The position numbers and the translations under genes were made by a program. A stretch of 64,000 bases of DNA. It comes from DASXUG01 sp964620425 (GTDB taxonomy: Bacteria > Pseudomonadota > Gammaproteobacteria > Burkholderiales > Methylophilaceae). The notes under the pieces are model-generated. The model was not told where the DNA came from. It saw nothing but the letters and a program-made list of their open reading frames with translations, and did no database searches. The DNA is taken from NCBI GenBank assembly GCA_964620425.1, contig CAZUGV010000002.1, positions 186,001-250,000 of the forward strand. The letters are read 5' to 3'. Positions 36,189-44,223 of this stretch are shown here, piece after piece (position 1 is the first letter of the stretch; each line of letters begins with the position of its first letter).

Positions 36189-38030
36189 TTAGTAACTTGG
36201 AGAGTAACGAACACTAACAAACAGGTTGCTTCCTGGCGTATTGTAGGCAGGGGCATTGGGGCCAAAAATTGAAGCTGAAGAAGCTAGGGTATACTCTTTA
36301 TCAAAAATGTTGTTAACTCGACCTTGTAGGGACCAGTCTTTATTGATTTTATAGTCAGCCGTTAGGTTTGCGACTGCGTAGCCAGCCAGTGGGAATTGGT
36401 GGTCAGCGTCATTGTACCGAATTGATGATGCAACAACTTCAGAGCCAAAACGCCAATCACCCCAAGAGCGACTTAAATTTAAACTGGCATGCCTATTTGC
36501 GCGCCTAGCGAGAGTTTTGCCGTTGTCTTCATTTTCTGGAGATTGTATGTCAGCGCTACCTTTCAACAACCAATCGTTCCATATTTGGCTTCCTGCAATT
36601 GTAATGCCTTTGATGTCAGCATTAACATTTGTTGCTAAAAAATTGGAGTCGAGAACAATAAAGTTATGAATTTTATTTTTGTATAAAGTGAGGGATGCTT
36701 CAGTTTGACTCTTCGAATACCTCAAGCTGCTTTCATAATTTTTTGATTCTTCAGGCTTTACGTTTGGGTTATTAAAAGAGCCAAACTGGTCAATATAGTA
36801 TTGATCGTTGAATGTAGGCGCTTTAAATGCCGTTGAATAACTGCCAGTAACTCGCCAATCTTGGTTTAATTTATAGCCGTATCCAAGACCACCAGTAGTG
36901 TAAGAGCCGAATAACGAGCTGTGGTCATTTCTTAAGTTAGCTTGTATTGAGTGTTTGTCAATGTTGGCTAAATAACCAACCATAAAACCATCAGTATTAC
37001 GGTTGGTTTGGGCAAAAGCTATATCTGTAATCACTTTTTGCTCAAGCCTGTCATACAGCAAGGTCAAAGTACCTAAAGGTAAGTTAATGTCATTTTGCCA
37101 AGATAATTGTTTTTGCTCAGTCCTGAACTTTCCGCCAGATGTGGCACTAAACTGACTTTTTTGATCGTCGATACCTTCGCCGATACGGAAGGTAGAAAAC
37201 CAGTTTGATGTAAATTGATTTTTACTAAACAGCCCAAAACTTAATTGTGATAAGTCGACGTAATTATTAAAAGTATTACTACTGTCGTAATTGGCGTGGC
37301 CTTCACTACTTAAAAACTGAATGCCAACTTCGTGACCTTCGGCAATTTTGTGAGAGATAGAACCGCTGGCAGAAAAATTTCGATAAGCGTCATTATCTGC
37401 TTGCACTCCAATATTGGTACGTTTTGCAGAGAAACTATTTGTATTTAAACTGGAAAGGTTTAATGAAAAGTTTGTATCTTCTATACGGCCACTAACACCA
37501 GCATCAGCTTTCTGAGTGTTGTATGTGCCGTAACCAACGGAACCGTAAAAGTTAGGTTTTCCAGCCCCTTTTTTGGTAAAAATTTGAATTACTCCGCCAA
37601 TAGCATCTTGTCCATATAGACTTGTAGCAGGACCACGTAAAATCTCAATTCGATCTATTTGTGCAAGAGGTATGTTTTCAAATGTTGTTGTTCCTGAAGT
37701 TGCAGAGCCAACGCGGAGACCGTCCACTAACACAGTGACTTGGTTGGCGTTGGTACCTCGCAAAAATAGACTGGATGTGGTACCAGCTCCGCCATTAGAG
37801 CTAATTTCGATGCCAGGTTGTGTGCTGAGTAACTCTACAAAAGTGGATTGGCCTGCACGCTGAATTTCTTCTTTATCAATCACAGTAACGTCAGCTAGTG
37901 TGTTTTGACGAGATTGAGCAATGCGGCTGGCAGTAACCACCACTTCATCCGTCTGAACATTTAAAGTTTCTGCAAATGCAGCTTGTGAATAGAGCAAGGC
38001 TATTGCGCTTGCAATAAGAGTTTTTTTCAT
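36189..38030 (-). CDS. btuB: TonB-dependent outer-membrane cobalamin receptor
   Basis: 613 aa from MKKTLIASAIALLYSQAAFA (signal peptide); 40 additional in-frame codons upstream belong to the leader RNA. TonB box region DEVVVTASR, plug domain (VIDKEEIQRAG, LFLRGTNANQVTVLVDGLRVGS, RIEILRGPATSLYGQDAIGGVIQIFTKK), then a 22-strand barrel type region ending in an aromatic residue (VSVRYSPSY). First gene after a cobalamin riboswitch, so expression is expected to fall when B12 is ample. Confidence 0.95.
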   Translation of the reverse strand: MKKTLIASAIALLYSQAAFAETLNVQTDEVVVTASRIAQSRQNTLADVTVIDKEEIQRAGQSTFVELLSTQPGIEISSNGGAGTTSSLFLRGTNANQVTVLVDGLRVGSATSGTTTFENIPLAQIDRIEILRGPATSLYGQDAIGGVIQIFTKKGAGKPNFYGSVGYGTYNTQKADAGVSGRIEDTNFSLNLSSLNTNSFSAKRTNIGVQADNDAYRNFSASGSISHKIAEGHEVGIQFLSSEGHANYDSSNTFNNYVDLSQLSFGLFSKNQFTSNWFSTFRIGEGIDDQKSQFSATSGGKFRTEQKQLSWQNDINLPLGTLTLLYDRLEQKVITDIAFAQTNRNTDGFMVGYLANIDKHSIQANLRNDHSSLFGSYTTGGLGYGYKLNQDWRVTGSYSTAFKAPTFNDQYYIDQFGSFNNPNVKPEESKNYESSLRYSKSQTEASLTLYKNKIHNFIVLDSNFLATNVNADIKGITIAGSQIWNDWLLKGSADIQSPENEDNGKTLARRANRHASLNLSRSWGDWRFGSEVVASSIRYNDADHQFPLAGYAVANLTADYKINKDWSLQGRVNNIFDKEYTLASSASIFGPNAPAYNTPGSNLFVSVRYSPSY

Positions 38031-38199
38031 TTCAATTTCCCTGAGTACGCATGCGTCCCCGCACACGAGATTCGTCAACTGAAAACACGAAGGGAATAAG
38101 AGACCGAAACGGCGGCAATGGCTATGCAACGCGTTCTGATACACCGTCACCCCGCGGTATTTTCAAACATCCCCAAAATGGATACTTTTGAGGTTTAGT

Positions 38200-38397
38200 G
38201 ACAGGCCGGTCTCCGGGCTTGCAAGATTTGGTTCATCGCCTTCCCAAGTATCACTACTCAGTGGCATGTGGATGAACCCACGCTTGCTTACCGTTGCGGG
38301 GGCAGCACAGGAATAATTGATCGTGTGTGACGACCAACGCACCTGTTTCCCAGTTTCACCCAAATCGTCGAAAAACAATTCAGGCACCTGACAACAA
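38200..38397 (-). promoter_or_regulatory. Cobalamin riboswitch upstream of btuB
   Basis: On the minus strand the leader shows the adenosylcobalamin-riboswitch blocks in order: GGGAAACAGGTG, CTGCCCCCGCAACGGTAA, the B12 box GCCACTGAG, GGGAAGG, and AGCCCGGAGACCGGCC. The order and near-consensus sequence leave little doubt. About 170 bases separate it from the btuB ATG, room for an expression platform. It probably controls btuB and the corrinoid genes behind it. Confidence 0.95.
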
Positions 38398-38403
38398 GGT
38401 TGG

Positions 38404-38409
38404 ATTATA
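38404..38409 (-). promoter_or_regulatory. -10 element of the btuB riboswitch transcript
   Basis: Exact TATAAT on the minus strand, about seven bases before the inferred 5' end of the riboswitch. The -35 is poor (TTACTT at 18 bases). Confidence 0.6.
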
Positions 38410-38484
38410 CGCGAGCTAGATTCAGCCAAGTAAAATTTTTCAACCGAAACATACAGTGATACTTTCAAAAATAGCGCTTAGCAG

Positions 38485-38514
38485 TTGACTTAACACGCTT
38501 TTCACAATTATAGT
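38485..38514 (+). promoter_or_regulatory. Promoter of the zapB-like/zapA genes
   Basis: TTGACT (38485-38490), 18-base spacer, TATAGT (38509-38514). The predicted start site falls at about 38521, the A of the first ATG, suggesting a leaderless message. Confidence 0.55.
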
Positions 38515-38520
38515 GCTGTC

Positions 38521-38724
38521 ATGGATGAGGACTTAAAAGTTTTAGAAGAAAAATTGAGCCAATTGGTGGAGTTGTGTCGCGCGCTGGGTACTGAAAATGC
38601 AAGCCTTAAACAAGAACTTGCTCAGGCTCAGAATGACGCAAAACAGCTCAAGGCGCAAATTACGCAAGCAAGCAATCGATTAGAAACATTGATTAGTCAA
38701 TTGCCGCAAGATGTTACAGGTTAG
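38521..38724 (+). CDS. Small coiled-coil protein upstream of zapA (TIGR02449/ZapB-like)
   Basis: 67 aa, almost wholly heptad-patterned: LKVLEEKLSQLVELCRALGTENASLKQELAQAQNDAKQLKAQI. A short coiled-coil protein in this position before zapA is common in beta- and gammaproteobacteria and is thought to act in division, by analogy with ZapB; direct function is unproven. No Shine-Dalgarno sequence precedes the ATG. Confidence 0.8.
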   Translation: MDEDLKVLEEKLSQLVELCRALGTENASLKQELAQAQNDAKQLKAQITQASNRLETLISQLPQDVTG

Positions 38725-38759
38725 AGATTTACGCAAAGCTTTTGGAAACAGGGGGCATG

Positions 38760-39065
38760 ATGAGTGAAGTTAGAGGGGTGGATGTTAATATCATGGGCCG
38801 CGAGTTTAAGGTTTCGTGTTCGGATGAAGAGCGCGATGGTTTAATGGCTTCGGTGAATTATCTCGATAAGAAAATGCGTGAAATCCGCGAAACGGGTAAA
38901 GTCATTGGTCTAGAGAGAATCGCGATTATGGCGGCACTCAATTTTGCGCACGAGTTACTTAATAATAAATCGGGCGGCGTTGACTTTGGTGATTTCAAGC
39001 GTAGAATCGTCAGCATGCAAGAGTCGATTGACCACGTGATGGTAGAGCAAAATAGATTGTTTTAA
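38760..39065 (+). CDS. zapA: Cell division protein ZapA
   Basis: Cross-links FtsZ filaments at the Z ring. About 101 aa: the N-terminal domain VDVNIMGREFKVSCSDEERDGLMASVNYLDKKMREIRETGKVIGLERIAIMAALNFAHELL is typical, followed by a C-terminal coiled coil. The ATG at 38760 is favoured by AGGGGG at 38750-38755; ATG 38757 and TTG 38742 are in frame. 6S RNA follows, as in many proteobacteria. Confidence 0.93.
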   Translation: MSEVRGVDVNIMGREFKVSCSDEERDGLMASVNYLDKKMREIRETGKVIGLERIAIMAALNFAHELLNNKSGGVDFGDFKRRIVSMQESIDHVMVEQNRLF

Positions 39066-39149
39066 GCGTTTGTTTTAACTGGGTTGGTTAGTTGGAAATG
39101 GACTATTAAAGTCTCGTTGTTTCGTCGTCAAACTGTCATGATTCTTGTG

Positions 39150-39155
39150 TAAGAT
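39150..39155 (+). promoter_or_regulatory. -10 element for 6S RNA
   Basis: TAAGAT, about seven bases before the inferred 6S 5' end. No convincing -35 is seen. Confidence 0.45.
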
Positions 39156-39160
39156 TTCTT

Positions 39161-39341
39161 TTGTTCCCTGCGGTGTTGCTTAAGCTTTATATTCCTTGAA
39201 CTAGTTTTTGGCACCGGTTTTGGTCATTCGAGTTACTGTGTGCGCGCTCCAATTGCGGGTGTACCTAATGTACTCTAGGCTATTACCACTTGAACCTTTT
39301 TGGTTCAGGATGCTTGCTTAGGTTCCATTTGTGGGGAACTC
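39161..39341 (+). ncRNA. ssrS: 6S RNA
   Basis: RNA-polymerase-binding regulatory RNA. It lies directly downstream of zapA, its usual place. The terminal stem closes GTTCCCTGC (39163-39171) with GTGGGGAAC (39331-39339) over nine pairs including G-U. The 3' part has the characteristic hairpin ACTTGAACC-TTTTT-GGTTCAGG followed by ATGCTTGC, equivalent to the TTGAACC/GGTTCAA element of E. coli 6S. Length about 180 nt. Exact ends are estimates. Confidence 0.85.
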
Positions 39342-39352
39342 CCTTGTTTTAG

Positions 39353-39443
39353 CTGAGAATAAGGCGCTAGCGGCGTTGTTTTCAGCTTGTCGTACTAGAC
39401 GTACTGCCTTCGCTTCAACGCCTTGCTATCACCTTATTCTAAG
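39353..39443. repeat. Long imperfect palindrome downstream of 6S RNA
   Basis: CTGAGAATAAGG (39353-39364) pairs with CCTTATTCTAAG (39432-39443) with one mismatch. Inside, TAGC/GCTA and GGCGTTG/CAACGCC (39372-39378, 39416-39422) continue the stem. The centre holds GTACTAGACGTAC. It is ERIC/REP-like in size but is not a copy of the 23-27 kb element. It could act as a processing site or terminator for 6S RNA. Confidence 0.65.
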
Positions 39444-39499
39444 TAAAAAATATGTTTTGCCGCCATGTGCGACGATAATCCATAGATTGTTTGAATTAG

Positions 39500-40096
39500 T
39501 CACTTTTCAACTCCCATAAAATTATTTCGATAATTTCTAAGTGCATCTTGATTTAAGCCACCACCATCACAATGCTCACTTGTTAACCAAGCTTTCCAGC
39601 CATTCCAACCCGCCTGTGGAGAAATCTGCGAGGTTGAGAAATCAACATACTTGGCTAATACCTCATTGGTTTTCGTGTCAACAACACTATATTCATGCAA
39701 CCAACGATTAAATAAAAATTTGCCATGCCTTTTAACAACCCAATTAAATCTATTGTTTGAAATATCTGTATCCGTGTAGCTTTCCATGTTGCCCTGTCGC
39801 GTAGAGAGTGCTCCTTTATTCGATACTAAGGTTTCCATCACGCCTGGATTCTCCTGCATCCACTGCTCAGGAGTTTTGTACACCCAAAAGCCCGCCTGTG
39901 TACTGCAATAATATTTGTGCATCACGACCGTTGGTATCCAGTCCCAGAACACGAGGTTGTACATACCAAATAATGCAAGTCCTCCCCACCAAAGACTACG
40001 ATTGTTTTTGACTGCCCAGTTAATCACCGTGCTAATCACCCACAAAGAGCTGCCTAAATACAGTGCCATAAATAGCAATACTACCAATCCCATCAT
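39500..40096 (-). CDS. Hypothetical membrane protein with two N-terminal helices
   Basis: 198 aa, not recognised. Two hydrophobic segments at about 3-25 (GLVVLLFMALYLGSSLWVISTVI) and 36-56 (WWGGLALFGMYNLVFWDWIPTVV), then a soluble domain rich in Trp/Asn/Tyr (WVYKTPEQWMQENPGVME, FLFNRWLHEYSVVDTKTNEVLAKYVDFS) with two Cys in the whole chain besides C64. It ends CDGGGLNQDALRNYRNNFMG. It stands alone between the 6S region and the SDR gene; codon use and context give no functional hint. Confidence 0.65.
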   Translation of the reverse strand: MMGLVVLLFMALYLGSSLWVISTVINWAVKNNRSLWWGGLALFGMYNLVFWDWIPTVVMHKYYCSTQAGFWVYKTPEQWMQENPGVMETLVSNKGALSTRQGNMESYTDTDISNNRFNWVVKRHGKFLFNRWLHEYSVVDTKTNEVLAKYVDFSTSQISPQAGWNGWKAWLTSEHCDGGGLNQDALRNYRNNFMGVEK

Positions 40097-40265
40097 AATA
40101 CTAATGTCCTCTTTATTTTATAAGGCGCCATCAGTCGTAATGGCTACCTTAACGCGTGATATTTCAAATCCGCCAAACTCACATGTTCCAAAGATTTCTC
40201 ATGCGTGGCTTCTAAAATTAAGAGCGAGTCGAAACTTTCTTCGTAATTTGCTACGCTAATATGCG

Positions 40266-41078
40266 CTATAGTTTGCGAGATTTATGCGGGGCACTTTTAG
40301 CTAAGAAATCCCACAAAAAGGGTGGAATTAACCGCATCAATTTCGCCACCACGCCCATTTGCCAAGGAATAATCACAAAGCGTTTTTTATTGGCAATCGC
40401 TTGCACAAACTTCTTGGCCGCTACATCTACTTCCATCAAAAACGGCATGGGGTAGTCGTTAATGTCTGTCATTGGGGTGCGGATATAGCCTGGTGCGATA
40501 GTGGTGACCGCAATGCCATGGTTTTGCATTTCTACCCGCAGGCTTTCTAAGTAGTTGATCGCCGCCCCTTTGCTGGCAGAGTAAGCGCCAGCGCCCGGCA
40601 AGCCGCGTATGCCAGCAACGCTAGCAATGCCAACTAATTGCCCTTGTTTTGCTTGTTGCATATTCGCAATAAAGGGTTGAAAGGTGTGCACCAAGCCCAT
40701 CACATTGGTATCCATCACCGCTTGAAATGCGGCTATATCTTCAGCATGTTCGGTTAGCGTGCCACAGCTTACGCCTGCATTGGCGATGACAATATCTATA
40801 CCGCCATGTTTTGCGATAAAGTCTTGCGCGGCTTGCTGGAGTGCGCGGTGGTCTCGTACATCTAGCACATAATTCTCACATGCTTGAGGAAATCCAGCAT
40901 TCGCTAAACTGGTTTTAAAGTTTTGCAGTAGCTCGGCTCTGCGCGCTGCCAAACCAAGAATTGCGCCATTTTGGGCGTATTCTTTAGCCATTGCTAGCCC
41001 AATGCCGCTAGAGGCGCCAGAAATAAAAACCCGCAGAGGTTTTGATGCATCTGCGGGTTGATTAGTGTTTTTAAACAT
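40266..41078 (-). CDS. Short-chain dehydrogenase/reductase
   Basis: 270 aa classical SDR. NAD(P)-binding SGASSGIGLAMAKEYA, NAGVSCG region (VIANAGVS), and catalytic YSASK in GAGAYSASKGAAINYL with the upstream Ser (GIASVAGIRG). Substrate unknown. The R in LAARRAEL after beta-2 suggests NADP preference (inference). Its ATG overlaps the stop of a 21-codon small ORF that begins right after dsbA, so it is coupled to the argS-SPOR-dsbA operon. Confidence 0.9.
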   Translation of the reverse strand: MFKNTNQPADASKPLRVFISGASSGIGLAMAKEYAQNGAILGLAARRAELLQNFKTSLANAGFPQACENYVLDVRDHRALQQAAQDFIAKHGGIDIVIANAGVSCGTLTEHAEDIAAFQAVMDTNVMGLVHTFQPFIANMQQAKQGQLVGIASVAGIRGLPGAGAYSASKGAAINYLESLRVEMQNHGIAVTTIAPGYIRTPMTDINDYPMPFLMEVDVAAKKFVQAIANKKRFVIIPWQMGVVAKLMRLIPPFLWDFLAKSAPHKSRKL

Positions 41079-41143
41079 TACGGTGTTGGCGGCTTGCTTG
41101 TTGGTTTAACAATCGCTTTTGCTTTTGCCTGCGCTTTAGCCAT
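41078..41143 (-). CDS. 21-residue small ORF between dsbA and the SDR gene
   Basis: Reads MAKAQAKAKAIVKPTSK then PPTP and stops. The ATG is two bases after the dsbA stop and the TAA overlaps the SDR ATG by one base (TAATG). No strong ribosome binding site precedes it. Composition is Ala/Lys then Lys/Pro. It could be a real micropeptide or just a coupling ORF that hands ribosomes from dsbA to the SDR gene. Confidence 0.4.
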   Translation of the reverse strand: MAKAQAKAKAIVKPTSKPPTP

Positions 41144-41145
41144 AG

Positions 41146-41781
41146 TTACTTTTTTGGTGATTTATCTTTTCTAGCATTGGCGATTAGGAAGTCTGCGGTT
41201 TTAAGCGCTTCGGCATTGCCGCCAGCCATGGAGCTTGAAGTGACATATTTACCATCAATAATCAGCGCTGGTACACCTGTTGCACCAGATGCACGAAACA
41301 CTTGCATGGCTTGATTGAGTTTGGTGTTTAGTGAAAATGATTTAAAAGCCTCATCGACTTTTTTGCGATCTAAACCACTTTGTTTGGTGATCCAGTCAAT
41401 TGCGCCAGCTTCATCATCAGGACGCAATGTTTTTTCTTTATGAATCGCCTCAAATAGTTTTGTGTGTAGTTTTTCTGTGAGACCAAGAGCTTCTAAACTA
41501 TAGTACGCTTTGGCCATGGGCGCCCAGTCTGGTCTTGGTAAGCCTGGGATACGTTTAAAATATACATCTGCGGGTAATTTTTTAAGCCAAGTCGCCAGTT
41601 CTGGCTCCATATGGTAGCAATGTGGGCAGCCGTACCAAAATAATTCAGTCACTTCGATTTTGGCGGGGTTGTCTGTAGGAATTGTTTGTGCGGTTTGGCT
41701 GTAATCTTTATCTAGCACAGGCTCTGCAAAGACAGGGGTGGAAGCAAACATCGCTAGGGCAATGACTAAACTTTTATACAT
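41146..41781 (-). CDS. dsbA: Periplasmic thiol:disulfide oxidoreductase DsbA
   Basis: Introduces disulfides into exported proteins. 211 aa; signal peptide MYKSLVIALAMFASTPVFA, active site C52-P-H-C55 in LFWYGCPHCYHMEP, and the cis-Pro loop GATGVPALIIDGKY. Preceded by the SPOR gene (77 bases) on the same strand. Likely clients here include the Cys-rich pseudopilin and periplasmic methanol-oxidation proteins (inference). Confidence 0.93.
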   Translation of the reverse strand: MYKSLVIALAMFASTPVFAEPVLDKDYSQTAQTIPTDNPAKIEVTELFWYGCPHCYHMEPELATWLKKLPADVYFKRIPGLPRPDWAPMAKAYYSLEALGLTEKLHTKLFEAIHKEKTLRPDDEAGAIDWITKQSGLDRKKVDEAFKSFSLNTKLNQAMQVFRASGATGVPALIIDGKYVTSSSMAGGNAEALKTADFLIANARKDKSPKK

Positions 41782-41858
41782 ATAAATTCCTTAATAAATA
41801 ACGATAAAAAAGGTGCGACTGTTTGATAAACGATTTATTCAATATTTGGCTGACATCA

Positions 41859-42476
41859 TTATTGATTAGTGGCATCAATTTTAACTTTGATTAGATCAGC
41901 ATTTAAACCATTTTGCTTTAAAACTTCTTTGGCTCTCTCAGTTTGTGATAGCTCAGTAAATGGACCAACGCGTACACGATGCCATATGCCCTTGTCAGGT
42001 AAACTGGCTGTTTGTATCACAGATTCCAAACCCAGTAACGCTAGATTCGCCTTCATGTTATCTGCGTCTTGTTCAGTCTGAAAAGCACCCACTTGTAAGT
42101 AAAAATTCACTATCTGATTGGCTTGGTCAGATTGTTGTTCGTTCTTTTTAATGTCATCTTCACTAATCGCGGTTTCACTGCTGGGCAAGATTTTATAAAA
42201 ATCAAATCTTGGTTTGCCATTCTCTCCAGCCTGTTCGGCTTGATCTTTTGCTGGCTTGTTTTCTTGACTGGGCTTGGTGTCTGTTTTTTTGTCTGCTAGC
42301 GGCTTAATGGAGTCTTCGGGGGTGGAAATCTCAGAAAAAGGGCTACCTTTGATATAGAGGGTAAGTACAACAGATAGCACTACACCAATCAGCAGGCCAA
42401 CCAATAGCCCAACAAATAAAGGGCTACTTTTTCCGTTGGATTTTTTCTTATTGGGGGGTTTATATTCACGACGCAT
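41859..42476 (-). CDS. SPOR-domain membrane protein (FtsN-like)
   Basis: 205 aa. Short basic cytoplasmic start (MRREYKPPNKKKSNGK), one membrane segment at about 22-45, a Lys/Glu/Asp/Gln-rich linker, and a C-terminal SPOR domain (FYLQVGAFQTEQDADNMKANLALLGLESVIQT ... WHRVRVGPFTELSQTERAKEVLKQNGL). SPOR domains bind septal peptidoglycan; FtsN-like function is inferred. It follows argS by 20 bases, a gene order frequent in beta-proteobacteria. Confidence 0.88.
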   Translation of the reverse strand: MRREYKPPNKKKSNGKSSPLFVGLLVGLLIGVVLSVVLTLYIKGSPFSEISTPEDSIKPLADKKTDTKPSQENKPAKDQAEQAGENGKPRFDFYKILPSSETAISEDDIKKNEQQSDQANQIVNFYLQVGAFQTEQDADNMKANLALLGLESVIQTASLPDKGIWHRVRVGPFTELSQTERAKEVLKQNGLNADLIKVKIDATNQ

Positions 42477-42496
42477 TTGATTTTCCTTAAAGTGGC

Positions 42497-44191
42497 TTAC
42501 ATTTTTTCTGGTGCAGAAACACCTAAAAGCATTAAGCCATTTTTAATCGTTTGTTGTGTTGCTTGGATTAGCGCAATTCTTGCAAGTTTAAGCGCCTCAT
42601 CTTCAATCAATACTTTATGCTCATTGTAAAAGCTGTGTAGGCTACTTGCCAATTCTTTAAGGTAGTTGGCAATGCTATGAGGTGCTAACTCAGTCGCGGC
42701 ATTTTCTACCACCTCTGGGAACTCACCTAGCTTTTGCATCAATGCTGTTTCATGTGCAGATTGCAACGGACTCAAGTCAAGACCATGCAATGTCGCAATA
42801 TCCCCGCCCCATTGCGCCAACACGCTGCAAATACGGGCATGGGCATATTGAATATAGTAAACAGGATTGTCATTGGTTTGTGCGCGTGCTAAATCAATAT
42901 CAAAAATAAGCTGAGAATCAGGACGACGGGCTGCTAAGAAGTAACGTGTTGCGTCACAACCTACTTCTTCAATCAAATCGCGCAAAGTCACATAACTACC
43001 CGCACGTTTTGAGATTTTGACTTCTTCACCACTACGCATCACGGTGACCATTTGATGCAACAAATATTCAGGCCACGCTTGGGGTATGCCCATGTTTAAG
43101 GCTTGCAAACCTGCACGAACACGGGTGATAGTGCTGTGATGATCTGCGCCTTGCTCATTAATCACACGCGTAAAGCCACGATTCCATTTTTCTAAATGGT
43201 AAGCGACATCAGGCACAAAGTAAGTGTATCCGCCTTCGCTTTTGCGCATCACGCGGTCTTTATCATCGCCAAAATCGGTAGTACGTAACCATAAAGCATC
43301 ATCTTGCTCATAGGTGTGACCGCTCTGGATTAGCGTTTGGACAGTATTTTCAACTTTGCCTTCAGAATATAAGGCGCTCTCAAGCGAGAACACATCAAAT
43401 TTGATTTGAAAGGCTTTTAAGTCTAAATCTTGCTCGTTACGCAAATATGCCACGGCAAATTTGCGTATGGCTTCGGCATCATTCACATCGCCACTTGCGG
43501 TAACTTCTCTGTCGTCTGCGGTCACCGTTTGTTTGGCGAGATATGCATTGGCAATATCTAAAATATAAGCACCGCGATACCCATTTTCAGGAAAATCTTC
43601 GCTTTCAGGGCTAATGCCATTTAAACGTGCTTGCACCGAGAGCGTTAAATTATCAATTTGTGCGCCTGCATCGTTGTAATAAAACTCACGGGTGACATCC
43701 CAGTCGTTAGCATCTAGTAAGCGACATAAACAATCGCCAACAGCCGCGCCACGCCCATGACCCACATGCAAAGGCCCTGTTGGGTTGGCAGAAACAAACT
43801 CCACTTGTACTTTTTTATTTTGACCGTTGTTGTTATGACCAAATTGATTGCCTAAGCGCTGAATATCGCGAATGATAGAATACTTGGCTTGGTTGTTTAA
43901 ATAAAAGTTAATAAAGCCAGCGCCTGCAATTTCGGTTTTTTCAATGTAATCTGAAGCGGGTAATGCTTTAATCAATTGCTCCGCCAAAGCGCGCGGGTTT
44001 TGACGCAAGGGCTTGGCTAACATCATGGCGATATTGCTCGAAAAATCACCATGTTGCGTATTTTTTGGGCGCTCTAGCAAAATATTGAGATTGCTCGTAT
44101 CAATCTCTAAAGTTTGTGCGGCTTTGGCTAATAGTTCGGTAAGATGTACTTTCACGGCAGAATAATCTAATAAAATATCTAAAACCGCCAT
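42497..44191 (-). CDS. argS: Arginyl-tRNA synthetase
   Basis: Class I synthetase charging tRNA-Arg. 564 aa. HIGH motif as H142VGH145 in NPTGPLHVGHGRGAAVGD; N-terminal additional domain with LERPKNTQHGDFSSNIAMMLAK; C-terminal DALR domain (NPVYYIQYAHARICSVL, ANYLKELASSLHSFYNEHKVL). No standard KMSKS, as normal for most ArgRS; VKISKRAGSYVTL occupies that place. Divergent from priA with a 32-base gap. Confidence 0.97.
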   Translation of the reverse strand: MAVLDILLDYSAVKVHLTELLAKAAQTLEIDTSNLNILLERPKNTQHGDFSSNIAMMLAKPLRQNPRALAEQLIKALPASDYIEKTEIAGAGFINFYLNNQAKYSIIRDIQRLGNQFGHNNNGQNKKVQVEFVSANPTGPLHVGHGRGAAVGDCLCRLLDANDWDVTREFYYNDAGAQIDNLTLSVQARLNGISPESEDFPENGYRGAYILDIANAYLAKQTVTADDREVTASGDVNDAEAIRKFAVAYLRNEQDLDLKAFQIKFDVFSLESALYSEGKVENTVQTLIQSGHTYEQDDALWLRTTDFGDDKDRVMRKSEGGYTYFVPDVAYHLEKWNRGFTRVINEQGADHHSTITRVRAGLQALNMGIPQAWPEYLLHQMVTVMRSGEEVKISKRAGSYVTLRDLIEEVGCDATRYFLAARRPDSQLIFDIDLARAQTNDNPVYYIQYAHARICSVLAQWGGDIATLHGLDLSPLQSAHETALMQKLGEFPEVVENAATELAPHSIANYLKELASSLHSFYNEHKVLIEDEALKLARIALIQATQQTIKNGLMLLGVSAPEKM

Positions 44192-44223
44192 TTTAACCCA
44201 TTGTGAAATAAAACATTAATTTA

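Noticed and set aside
38163..38468. Minus-strand open frame of 101 codons upstream of btuB
   Set aside because: It lies wholly over the cobalamin riboswitch and its promoter; the RNA motifs explain the sequence.
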